The notes under the pieces: model-generated | What the model saw: the letters and a program-made list of their open reading frames with translations, nothing else | The model's database searches: none | Told to the model about the DNA's origin: nothing | Part shown: positions 1-7,611 of the stretch, piece after piece | How the letters are laid out: every line of letters starts with the position of its first letter | Numbering within the stretch: position 1 is the first letter of the stretch | Position numbers and translations under genes: made by a program | Assembly: GCA_937922595.1 (NCBI GenBank) | Contig: CALAIY010000099.1 | Coordinates: forward strand, 1 to 33,609 | Length of the DNA stretch: 33,609 nt | Direction of reading: 5' to 3' | Source of the DNA: an uncultured Verrucomicrobiales bacterium | GTDB lineage: Bacteria; Verrucomicrobiota; Verrucomicrobiia; Verrucomicrobiales; DEV007

Positions 1-25
1 GGTTCTTCCGGGGTTTTAGTGGGTA
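1..25 (+). repeat. Left terminal inverted repeat of the ISL3 element
   Basis: Reads GGTTCTTCCGGG followed by GTTTTAGTGGGTA. It matches the reverse complement of 1295-1319 except for two bases in the centre (GT against AA). It could begin a base before the window. Confidence 0.85.
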
Positions 26-1254
26 ACGGGATCGATGGACATATCTAGCTTGCCACAGAAGAATAGGATTCGCGTGCGGTAGTTTTCGAACCCCCGAAAA
101 CCTCTGGCCATTGTTTTGATCGATTGAATTTTGCTGTTAAGCCCCTCGCTCACCGCATTTGTTATCCGGTGCCTAAAGTAGGTTAGGATGTTTGGAAGAT
201 GTTTTTTCAGCATCTCTGCAACTTTTACGATCGCCGCCTCTCCGCACTCCTCGACTTTCTTGCACCACTCCTCGAAGAATTTCCGGGCGCTACCCGCGTG
301 CTTGTATTCCCAGAAGTGGCGCATGTTCTCCTTGAGCATCCAGACTTCCGCTGTCCTTAGGTCGGACTCGAGGAGGTTGTCGAACTTCATCCACCTCTCC
401 TCGGTGATGTTTTCGACGTTGAAGAGCCATAGGTATTTTGTCCCTTTGAGAACTGTGTCGCCTTCAGCTGCAAGTTCTCGGTTCTCCTTCCTGCGCACCT
501 GATCGACTGCTTTGTTGAGGTGGGCGCTGATGTGGTAGCGGTCGTGGACGATGTCTGCACCGGGCACACTCTTTGCCGCGCTATTGATAAATGCTGGCCA
601 CATATCGATCGCTACTGCTCTCACCTTCTCGCGTGCGTTCGCTCCGAGGCTGTCCCACAGGGTGTCAGCGTTCTCTTCTTTACGTCCTTCGACTACCTCC
701 AGCACACGCCCGCGGTCGAGGTCGTTGAGAAGAGATACGTAGTTATGCCCTTTACGGAAGCTCTTCTCGTCCATCCCTACCGTAGTGACATCTTCTTTTT
801 CCCGCCTCGCCAGGCCGCGTTCGACCGCCATTTTCATTATGCGTTGTACGGCGTCCCATCCCAGGTGGAGTAACCCTGCCGCCTTGGTCACGTTCCCGCA
901 GGCGTTGATCACTTCGATTGCGAACGCTTCGAACATGAGTGTGAACCGCGACCCCTTGCATGCCCACGGGACGCCGACGGTTTTGACCCCGCATTCACTG
1001 CACTCTGAGCGCGGCGTCCTTGCCACGAGTTCGGTGGTGAAGCCCATCGTGTCGAGGTGCCTCCAACTGCGCTCGGGTGCATGATCGGCGATCGTGCAGT
1101 CGGCACCACATTCGGGGCACTTAACCTTCTCACCTACAGGGTGTTCGAGCTTTATCTCTACGCCCTTGTTTTCGATTTCAACGGCGACTCCAACAACCCT
1201 CCACGGGGACTGTAGCCCGAGTAGTTGTGCGTAGTGTTTTTCAATGCTTTCCAC
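16..1254 (-). CDS. ISL3-family transposase (DDE type with N-terminal zinc ribbon)
   Basis: This 412-residue protein catalyses cut-and-paste movement of the surrounding element. The N-terminus carries a zinc-binding cluster: C46, C49, C53 and H58, then C85 and C88 in SECSECG, with the family-typical RSWRHLDTM between them. The DDE catalytic triad is visible as D162 (GMDEKSFRKGH), D217 (AIDMWPAF) and E370 (AVSEGLNSKIQSIK). The length is normal for ISL3 transposases and the frame has no interruption. The ATG at 1254 lies about 40 bp inside the right inverted repeat and the stop lies within the left repeat, so the gene fills the element. Confidence 0.95.
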   Translation of the reverse strand: MESIEKHYAQLLGLQSPWRVVGVAVEIENKGVEIKLEHPVGEKVKCPECGADCTIADHAPERSWRHLDTMGFTTELVARTPRSECSECGVKTVGVPWACKGSRFTLMFEAFAIEVINACGNVTKAAGLLHLGWDAVQRIMKMAVERGLARREKEDVTTVGMDEKSFRKGHNYVSLLNDLDRGRVLEVVEGRKEENADTLWDSLGANAREKVRAVAIDMWPAFINSAAKSVPGADIVHDRYHISAHLNKAVDQVRRKENRELAAEGDTVLKGTKYLWLFNVENITEERWMKFDNLLESDLRTAEVWMLKENMRHFWEYKHAGSARKFFEEWCKKVEECGEAAIVKVAEMLKKHLPNILTYFRHRITNAVSEGLNSKIQSIKTMARGFRGFENYRTRILFFCGKLDMSIDPVTH

Positions 1255-1294
1255 ACGGGGAGCCTCGCCAAGCGAGCGTGGTTCCTCAAGCCTC

Positions 1295-1319
1295 TACCCA
1301 CTAAATTCCCGGAAGAACC
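1295..1319 (-). repeat. Right terminal inverted repeat of the ISL3 element
   Basis: On the minus strand it reads GGTTCTTCCGGG then AATTTAGTGGGTA, matching the left end at 1-25 in 23 of 25 positions. It marks the junction with the interrupted LTD gene. Confidence 0.87.
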
Positions 1320-1327
1320 AGAAATTA
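1320..1327. repeat. Predicted 8-bp target-site duplication (right copy)
   Basis: ISL3 elements usually duplicate 8 bp on insertion. The 8 bases outside the right repeat are AGAAATTA. The matching left copy would lie just before the window, so this is a prediction only. Confidence 0.35.
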
Positions 1328-1844
1328 AGATTTCCTCCTCGCTAGCTCCGGCAATACCATAGGAAACATCCGCAAACTGACGAGGATAAGAAGGCGAAAA
1401 TCCACTTTCGATGCTCAAGCCATCAGGCCGCACCAAGGCAAGGAACTCGCCGGAAGAATTAAGCTTAAAATTCGTATGCAAAGGCCGCTCGGGATCCGTC
1501 CGGTCTTTATTGGAAGCAAACACCAAAATCGAATTTCCACCGGAAAGCGTAAGCTGTGGAAACGTCCAGCGAGACAATTTCGTAGCATCATCCGTGAGGT
1601 GCCACCCATCTAAATCAATGGATTCCGTTCCCATATTTGTCACTTCGATCCAATCCGAGTGATCCCCATCATCATCTTCGAGGGCATCGCGGTTCACTGC
1701 GAGAAACTCAGTAATTTCGAGCGACGCGCAGGCCGTAGTCGGCATGAAGGCTAAAACAGCAAGAGCAAGACCATACACGGCGATGCTCCCGCAAAGGAGA
1801 GGATTCATAAGGGCTTTTCGGGATTTCAGCCTATTGGCTCCCAA
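1320..1844 (-). pseudogene. 5' part of a secreted lamin-tail-domain (LTD) protein, interrupted by the ISL3 element
   Basis: About 175 codons survive. A TTG at 1844, with AGGGGA about 10 nt upstream, gives a signal peptide whose hydrophobic stretch ends near ACASLEITEF. An ATG at 1808 is an alternative start. A lamin-tail domain follows, shown by DWIEVTNMGTESIDLDGWHL, LVFASNKD and LHTNFKLNSSGEFLALVRP. It closely resembles the first LTD of the giant protein at 19648-25257 (DWIEILNAGTEFIDLGGWHL). At SISG the frame runs into the IS and continues there only by chance to 1158. The rest of the gene should lie to the left of the window. By analogy with the intact paralogue it may have encoded a much longer CotH/LTD protein. 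Confidence 0.82.
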
Positions 1845-1894
1845 ATTCTATCCCCTGAAAGACAAAAACACAAAAACTAGCACCCTCGCTGCGA

Positions 1895-3466
1895 CTATTG
1901 CCCAGCAACCCCCCTGGGAGCCGCCGCCTCAGGAATTTCGCCTGCGACGGGATTTTTAGCATCCACAGTCGCTTCGATCTGCCGCACCTTTTCTTTCGCA
2001 AGTGGATCATAGTCCACGAGATCGTGAATCATATTGCGTGCCGGATCCACGAAAGCATACACGGCCACAAGCACCCACGCGACAGCGGCAATGATTCCGA
2101 GAACGCAAAACCCCAATCGCATAGACGTCCGTCTCGCAGCATCTGCCCGACGACCGGCATCAGTCGCGCGCTTAGGAGCATCTTTTTTCGGCAAAAACAG
2201 CTCAGATGGACGCGACGAGTGCGCGGATACCGGAGCTGCTGGAGCTGGTACCGACGGCTGGGCGATGGCAGGAGCTCCCGGAAGTTGTGCGGCAACGGGA
2301 GCGGGCTCCGGTGAGACAGGAAGCGCTTGAGGAGCTTCCTCCACAGGAGGAGTAGCTACCGGAGCCACTGCCGCGATCGGCGAAACTACTGCCGCCGGAG
2401 TCGGAGAAACCGCCACTACCTGCTGCGCAACCGGCATCGGTGATACTGGAGCAGGAGCGGCTTCGGGAGGAGCCGGAATCGGATTCACCGAAGGAGTATT
2501 TTCAGCAGCAGGGACGGCCAATGGCTCCACTACAAGCGCGGGTGTAGGCAGTGGAGCCTCAGCTGGGATGGGATCTGCAGCCACCGGAAGAGGCGGTACC
2601 TCTTGAATCGGAGGCACAGCCTCCACCGAAATCTCTGCCACCGGCTGAGCAACAACAGGAGGCGCAACCACTTCAGTCTGCACCTGCGGAAGTGCAGGTG
2701 CTGCCTCCACGGGAATCACTGCCACAGGAGCCTCCACCACTGGTACCTCTTCGATCACAGGAGACACCGGAGCTACGATTTCCGGAGCACTTTCCGCCTC
2801 CACTGGAAGCGGAGCGACCGCCACAGCTTCTACTAGAGGAGCCTCCGGAGCGGCCTCTACTAGAGGAGCCGCCGGAGCAGCCTCTGCTGGAGGAAGAGCA
2901 TCCATCGCTTGCGTAGGAACCACAGTCTCCAGCTCCAGCGCCGTGAAAGGACTCACCTCTGGAAGCTGGCCCGGACCTGAAGGCTCCGCTGTTTCTAACG
3001 ACTCAAGCGCGAGCGGTGCCAGATGGCTTTGCCCAGCAACCGGTGCCGGAGTTTGAAAGTTTGGCACTGGCGCATCCGACGCCGCGATTTCTCGTGCCGC
3101 CTGCCCAGTAGGAGTCTCCCCCTCGAATTTCTTCTCAAGTAGCGCAGTGGGCTTAATCTCGTCCAAGGCCGGATCCGTAAGGCGGAAAATCAATTTCAGA
3201 TCCCCCGTCGTAATCGTGTCACGATCACTCAGAGGCAATGGCTCATTATCCACTTGTTGCCCATTGAGCATTACCTCCATCCCCAGCGGAGCCAGCGAAT
3301 GCAGCTCAGCCGCATCGGATCCGTAAGGGATAATTTTGTAATGCTGGAGAGCTATTCCCAGCTCCTCCTTCATCACCAATGTGCAGGCAGGATGTGAGCC
3401 CACGGTAGAGGGCTTCCTCCTATCGAGGGTCGCTACATGATTTCCTGGTGCTACTAGCCACGCCAT
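1895..3466 (-). CDS. FHA-like membrane protein with a long Pro/Ala/Val/Glu linker
   Basis: This 523-residue protein starts at an ATG preceded by GGAA. Residues about 8-100 fit a forkhead-associated fold: a VGSHPACTL strand, ALQHYKI, then MLNGQQVDNEPLPLSDRDTI and a final TGDLKLIFRL strand. The usual phosphothreonine-binding Gly-Arg and Ser-x-x-His signatures are degenerate (GS and LQHY), so phosphopeptide binding is uncertain. Residues about 110-430 are low-complexity repeats rich in EAAP, APLVEA and PVEA. One membrane helix lies at about 451-473 (LGFCVLGIIAAVAWVLVAVY), followed by a 50-residue tail. The topology is probably a cytoplasmic FHA domain with the tail outside, or the reverse. A role with the kinases at 26-30 kb is possible but unsupported by position. 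It is divergent from the flavoprotein gene, with 100 bp between them. Confidence 0.75.
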   Translation of the reverse strand: MAWLVAPGNHVATLDRRKPSTVGSHPACTLVMKEELGIALQHYKIIPYGSDAAELHSLAPLGMEVMLNGQQVDNEPLPLSDRDTITTGDLKLIFRLTDPALDEIKPTALLEKKFEGETPTGQAAREIAASDAPVPNFQTPAPVAGQSHLAPLALESLETAEPSGPGQLPEVSPFTALELETVVPTQAMDALPPAEAAPAAPLVEAAPEAPLVEAVAVAPLPVEAESAPEIVAPVSPVIEEVPVVEAPVAVIPVEAAPALPQVQTEVVAPPVVAQPVAEISVEAVPPIQEVPPLPVAADPIPAEAPLPTPALVVEPLAVPAAENTPSVNPIPAPPEAAPAPVSPMPVAQQVVAVSPTPAAVVSPIAAVAPVATPPVEEAPQALPVSPEPAPVAAQLPGAPAIAQPSVPAPAAPVSAHSSRPSELFLPKKDAPKRATDAGRRADAARRTSMRLGFCVLGIIAAVAWVLVAVYAFVDPARNMIHDLVDYDPLAKEKVRQIEATVDAKNPVAGEIPEAAAPRGVAGQ

Positions 3467-3566
3467 AATTCCATAAATACTATACTATTCAGAATAATGA
3501 AAGGGATATTGTCTGGTTTTACAGAATTTTTAGCCTTCGAACGGGAAAACTGCCTATGATCTTCCC

Positions 3567-4844
3567 GTGACTTCCCCCCTCCTCGAACGCCAAGATCTCG
3601 TCATTATCGGCGGCGGCGCTGCCGGATACTTCGCTGCAATCACCGCAGCAGAAGCCTCCAGCCCCCGTGCAAAAATCCTCCTCCTCGAAAAAGGAAGCCA
3701 GGTTCTCCAAAAAGTTAAAATTTCCGGAGGTGGCCGCTGCAACGTCACCCACGACTGCCTCCAGCCCAAGCCACTCGTAAAAAACTACCCTCGAGGCGAA
3801 AAATCCCTCCTCGGTCCCTTTCACCACTTCGGGCCCAAAGACACCATCGCATGGTTCGAGCGCCATGGAGCCCGTCTCAAGACCGAAGCCGACGGCCGGA
3901 TGTTCCCCACCACGAATACCTCCCAGACCATCATCGATTGCCTCACGGCTGCCGCCGAAACCGCCGGAGTCCGCACTCGCACCCGCACAGGAATCGAAGC
4001 CATCACCCCCACCGAAGAAGGCTTCACCCTCACCCCCACCACCGGCGAGCCCATCCACACCACCCACCTCATCCTCGCCACCGGAGGCACCCGCGCCGCC
4101 TCCGCAGCCAATCTTGCCGCCTCCCTCGGCCACACCCTCGCCCCCGCCATCCCCTCCCTCTTCACCTTCAAAATCAACGACGACCGCCGCATCTCCGGCC
4201 TTCAAGGCCTCTCCGTTCCCCAAGCCACCGCCAGCGTCACCGGCACCAAGCTCACCGCCACCGGCCCCCTTCTCATCACCCACTGGGGACTCTCCGGCCC
4301 CGCAATCCTCAAGCTCTCCGCCTGGGGCGCCCGCGACCTCCACCACCTCGGCTACCGCTTCGACCTCCGCATCAACTGGCTCCCCGGCACCGATGCCCCC
4401 GAAGCCATCCGCACGGCTCGCGCCGAAACTCCCAAGCGCCAGATCGGAAAGCACTCCCCCTTCCCCGCTCTCCCCAAGCGCCTCTGGGCCAGCCTCCTCG
4501 CCCACGCCAAAATCCCCGAAAACACCCAATACTCCCAGCTCTCCAAAACCGCCGCCCACGCCCTCGCCACCGAAATCAACAACGGCAGCTACCACGTCAC
4601 CGGCAAATCCACCAACAAAGACGAATTCGTCACCTGCGGCGGCGTCTCCCTCAAAGAGATCCACCCAAAAACCTTCGCCTCCCGCCTCCACGAAAACCTC
4701 CACTTCGTCGGCGAACTCCTCGACATCGACGGCATCACCGGCGGCTTCAATTTCCAAAACGCCTGGACCACCGGCCACCTAGCCGGCACCGCCGTGGCCG
4801 AATCAATTCGGAAAGCTACCGCTCCAATAAAATCTCCCCATTAA
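3567..4844 (+). CDS. HI0933/YhiN-family flavoprotein (NAD(P)/FAD-dependent oxidoreductase)
   Basis: This 425-residue protein has the usual length of the HI0933-like family. The N-terminal Rossmann dinucleotide-binding motif is GGGAAG at residues 15-20. It is followed by the family signature GGGRCNVTH at about 54-62 and GRMFPTTNTS near 115. The C-terminal FAD-contact motif is DIDGITGGFNFQNAWTTGHL. Substrate and reaction are not established for most members of this family, which includes E. coli YhiN and BaiN-like reductases. The GTG start is the only plausible one close to the conserved N-terminus, and no Shine-Dalgarno sequence is evident. The gene is C-rich on its coding strand compared with the pyr genes beside it. 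Its last 29 bp overlap the 3' end of the convergent pyrC-type gene. Confidence 0.93.
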   Translation: MTSPLLERQDLVIIGGGAAGYFAAITAAEASSPRAKILLLEKGSQVLQKVKISGGGRCNVTHDCLQPKPLVKNYPRGEKSLLGPFHHFGPKDTIAWFERHGARLKTEADGRMFPTTNTSQTIIDCLTAAAETAGVRTRTRTGIEAITPTEEGFTLTPTTGEPIHTTHLILATGGTRAASAANLAASLGHTLAPAIPSLFTFKINDDRRISGLQGLSVPQATASVTGTKLTATGPLLITHWGLSGPAILKLSAWGARDLHHLGYRFDLRINWLPGTDAPEAIRTARAETPKRQIGKHSPFPALPKRLWASLLAHAKIPENTQYSQLSKTAAHALATEINNGSYHVTGKSTNKDEFVTCGGVSLKEIHPKTFASRLHENLHFVGELLDIDGITGGFNFQNAWTTGHLAGTAVAESIRKATAPIKSPH

Positions 4845-6096
4845 ACACCACCATCTCCACCATCCCCGCCACCTCGCGATCCAAAAATGGTGTATTCGAA
4901 CTCTTCGACCGCATAAATTTCTTCGTAAATTTCGTACACCCCTCCGGATCGAACAACACAAATTCCGCAGTAGCCCCCTCCTCAATAACCACCGGATCTA
5001 ACTTCGCCAATTTCCGTGGCTCCGAGCTATAGCGCCTCACCAGCACGTCCCATCCAAACTCCCCGGTTTTAATAAACCGCTCGTAAAGGCTCACCAACGC
5101 AGTCTCCAGCCCAGTAATTCCAAAAGGAGCACTCGTGAAATCTTGATTCTTATCCGATTGAGTATGCGGCGCGTGATTGGTCGCGATCACATCAAAAATC
5201 CCTTCCTTCAGCCCCTGTAAAAGCCGCGCATTATCTTCAGCCGTCCGCAGCGGCGGATTCGTTTTAAAATGCGTATCGTAATCACCGATATCCCCCTCAT
5301 TAAAAAGTAAGTGATGTGGAGCCACCTCGCAGCTCACCTTCACACCTTCATTTTTAAAGCGTGCCACCGTCTCCATTCCGCAAGCTGTGCTAAGCCCGTG
5401 AATATGGATGTGCGCCCCCGTGTGCTGTGCGATTCGAAGATTTCTATCTAGACAAATCTCTTCACTAATCGCCGGCATTCCCGGAATCCCAAGACTGTAG
5501 GAAGCAGCCCCCTCATTCATTGCCCCATCTCCGGCAAGGCTCGGCGTCTCGCATTGCGTCCCCACCAAGAGCTCGAAATTCTTCGCATAATCCATCGCCC
5601 GCCGCAGGACGAGTTCATCCGTGATCGGATTCCCATCATCCGTAATCAGGAAAACCCCTTTTGATTTCATCCCCGCAATTCCTGCTAAATCCTTCCCCTC
5701 CTGCCCCTTAGTAATGCACCCCGAAGTAAGCACCCGAATACGTGCATTTCGCGCCGCATTATCCAGCAGCGCCTGCACTCCCGCCCCACTATCAATCGCC
5801 GGCGTCGTATTCGGCATCATCAAGACCCCCGTCACCCCCCCATTGATTGCCGCCTCACTCCCCGTCTTAATCGTCTCCTTATCCCCGCGACCTGGATCGC
5901 GGAAATGAACGTGCATATCAAAGAGACCGGGAAGCAGGATCTTCCCTTCACAATCGATTACTTGCGCTTCAGCCCCTTCAGGCGGCTCAATATTTTGCCC
6001 CACGGCACGTATCTTCTCGCCCTCCACAAGGACGTCAGCACGAGGAAGAGGACCCGTTTGTTCCGAAGCAATTTGAGCATTTTTAAATAAAATCAT
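4816..6096 (-). CDS. pyrC: Dihydroorotase-like protein, probably non-catalytic (PyrC' type)
   Basis: This 426-residue class I dihydroorotase homologue is the last gene of the purD-pyrR-pyrB run, 3 bp after pyrB. Several expected residues are present: H62 and H64 in DMHVHFRDPG, N96 in MPNT, D154 in ITDDGNP, and KTNPPLR near 278-284. Three active-site positions are changed. The HCED histidine is Q181 (GTQCETP), the H-[VIL]-S-T histidine is G234 (IHIHGLSTA), and the catalytic aspartate of ATDHAPH is N307 (IATNHAPHT). Loss of two metal ligands and the catalytic acid resembles the inactive PyrC' that supports aspartate carbamoyltransferase assembly in Pseudomonas. I infer a structural role with PyrB and an active dihydroorotase elsewhere in the genome. 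Automatic annotation would call it pyrC. Confidence 0.9.
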   Translation of the reverse strand: MILFKNAQIASEQTGPLPRADVLVEGEKIRAVGQNIEPPEGAEAQVIDCEGKILLPGLFDMHVHFRDPGRGDKETIKTGSEAAINGGVTGVLMMPNTTPAIDSGAGVQALLDNAARNARIRVLTSGCITKGQEGKDLAGIAGMKSKGVFLITDDGNPITDELVLRRAMDYAKNFELLVGTQCETPSLAGDGAMNEGAASYSLGIPGMPAISEEICLDRNLRIAQHTGAHIHIHGLSTACGMETVARFKNEGVKVSCEVAPHHLLFNEGDIGDYDTHFKTNPPLRTAEDNARLLQGLKEGIFDVIATNHAPHTQSDKNQDFTSAPFGITGLETALVSLYERFIKTGEFGWDVLVRRYSSEPRKLAKLDPVVIEEGATAEFVLFDPEGCTKFTKKFMRSKSSNTPFLDREVAGMVEMVVFNGEILLER

Positions 6097-6099
6097 GGG

Positions 6100-7047
6100 C
6101 TAGCGGCGATCAGCCGTTTCAGGTTTCAGCCAATACATCGCGGCCATACGGGTAGGAATACCATTTTCAACCTGTTGGTTGATCAAGCAGCGCTCATAGC
6201 GCGTCACATCATCAGTAAGTTCTACCCCGCGATTAATAGGACCAGGATGCATTACATATAGACCGCGCTCCTGAATCGTCTCAAGTCGCTCATCCGTCAC
6301 CCCAAACTCTCGATGGTATTCCGAAACACCGGGAAAAAACTGCGCCTTTTGCCGCTCAAATTGCACCCGCAGCAAGTAAACCACATCCGGCTCCCAGGCG
6401 AACACTTCATCCCAAGTGCGGAATACTTTAAACCGCTTCGCACAATGTCTCGGCACCAGCGATCCTGGTCCAAGCAACCCGACTTCCGCACCAAGCTTTT
6501 CCAAAATCGTACTCGTCGAGCGCGCCACCCGTGAGTGCAAGATATCACCACAGATCACGACTCGTTTCCCAGTAAGATCAGGATAAATTTCTCGGAGCGT
6601 ATAAGCATCAAGCAGCGCCTGGGTCGGATGCGCATGATAGCCATCCCCAGCATTGAGCACCGAAGCGCCCGTATGCTTCGCGACAAAGCTCGGAATCCCC
6701 GCCATCTGGTGCCGCACCACAAGATAATCTGCCCGCATCGCCTGAAGTGTCTCGATGGTATCGAGTACCGACTCTCCTTTCGTGACCGAAGAGGTGGACA
6801 CCGTAAAGTTGATTACATCAGCCGAAAGGCGCTTCGCCGCGATTTCAAAAGAAGAGCGCGTGCGCGTAGAAGGCTCATAGAAGAGATTGAGCACCGTGCG
6901 CCCACGCAGCGTAGGCACCATTTTCACCGAGCGGGAAACGAGGTCTTTGAAAGGCTTCGCCGTTTCCAAGAGAAATTCGATCTCCTCGCGCTCAAGTGAG
7001 GCGATATCGAGAAGGTCTTTTCGAGAAGCTGGCGATTCGTGACTCAT
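6100..7047 (-). CDS. pyrB: Aspartate carbamoyltransferase catalytic subunit
   Basis: PyrB joins carbamoyl phosphate and aspartate to form N-carbamoyl-aspartate, the committed step of pyrimidine synthesis. The 315-residue length is normal for a catalytic chain. Carbamoyl-phosphate motif STRTR lies at 60-64, the 80s-loop lysine is K90 (VTKGES), HPTQ is at 140-143, and HPGPINRG at 267-274. The catalytic residues therefore look intact. No pyrI regulatory subunit gene is adjacent. It follows pyrR by 3 bp and precedes the dihydroorotase-like gene by 3 bp, so translation is probably coupled. The neighbouring pseudo-dihydroorotase may be its assembly partner. Confidence 0.97.
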   Translation of the reverse strand: MSHESPASRKDLLDIASLEREEIEFLLETAKPFKDLVSRSVKMVPTLRGRTVLNLFYEPSTRTRSSFEIAAKRLSADVINFTVSTSSVTKGESVLDTIETLQAMRADYLVVRHQMAGIPSFVAKHTGASVLNAGDGYHAHPTQALLDAYTLREIYPDLTGKRVVICGDILHSRVARSTSTILEKLGAEVGLLGPGSLVPRHCAKRFKVFRTWDEVFAWEPDVVYLLRVQFERQKAQFFPGVSEYHREFGVTDERLETIQERGLYVMHPGPINRGVELTDDVTRYERCLINQQVENGIPTRMAAMYWLKPETADRR

Positions 7048-7050
7048 ACC

Positions 7051-7602
7051 TTATTTTACCGGACGTTTATCGGAGATGAAGACGCCCTCTTCATCGTCCA
7101 CTTCACGCAACCGAACTTGGACGTAATCGGTAGGCTTTGCATCTAACTTATAGCCCACAAAATCGGGCTGCACCGGAAGCTCTCGTCCACCCCGATCCAC
7201 AAGAACTGCGAGATCAATCTTCGCCGGCCGCCCGTAATCAAGAAGTCCATTCAGTGCAGCACGCACGGTGCGCCCCGTAAAAAGTACCTCATCGAAAAGA
7301 ATAATGCGCGCCCCGTCCACGGCAAACGGGATATCCGAAGTTTCCAACGAAGGCACCTTATTAAACCGCTCGAGATCATCTCGATAAAGCGAGATATCCA
7401 GCGTCCCAGTCTGAATCTCCGGCTTAATCCGATTGAGCACACCACGGACACGCTCAGCCACCGTCGCACCACGCGTCACAATGCCCACGAACACGATCGA
7501 CTCCAGAGGATAGCGATCCGCAATCTGCCCGGCCAAATTCCGGAGTGCTTCATCCATCTCTTCAGAGGACAGGATCTGACGACGTTCTTCGGAGACGGAC
7601 AT
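7051..7602 (-). CDS. pyrR: PyrR: pyrimidine-operon regulator / uracil phosphoribosyltransferase
   Basis: This 183-residue protein has the length and pattern of PyrR. The PRPP-binding motif is FDEVLFTGRT at about 103-112, with Glu where VDDVLYTGRT has its second Asp. FVGIVTRGATVAERV near 38-52 and VDRGGRELPVQPDFVGYKL in the C-terminal half are also family-typical. In Bacillus, PyrR binds pyr mRNA in response to UMP and causes attenuation. I see no convincing PyrR-binding hairpin and terminator between purD and pyrR (9 bp) or just upstream of purD. RNA targets may therefore be elsewhere, or the protein may act mainly as a phosphoribosyltransferase. Confidence 0.95.
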   Translation of the reverse strand: MSVSEERRQILSSEEMDEALRNLAGQIADRYPLESIVFVGIVTRGATVAERVRGVLNRIKPEIQTGTLDISLYRDDLERFNKVPSLETSDIPFAVDGARIILFDEVLFTGRTVRAALNGLLDYGRPAKIDLAVLVDRGGRELPVQPDFVGYKLDAKPTDYVQVRLREVDDEEGVFISDKRPVK

Positions 7603-7611
7603 AATGATATT

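Larger units (their letters stand above)
1..1319 (-). mobile_element. ISL3-family insertion sequence, apparently complete
   Basis: A single transposase gene is bounded by near-perfect terminal inverted repeats of about 25 bp at 1-25 and 1295-1319. Both repeats start GGTTCTTCCGGG, which fits the GG-starting ends of ISL3 elements. The transposase frame is intact, so the element may be active. It sits inside a gene for a secreted LTD protein. The left end coincides with the first base of the window, so the left flank cannot be examined. Confidence 0.88.

Noticed and set aside
1158-1319. C-terminal extension of the LTD frame through the IS right end
   Set aside because: These codons come from the IS inverted repeat and the antisense of the transposase start, so they are not part of the original protein.
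3519-4865. Long Gly/Glu-rich antisense frame and Pro/Ser/Arg-rich alternate frames in the flavoprotein gene
   Set aside because: The low-complexity composition is what C-rich third positions of the real gene produce in other frames.
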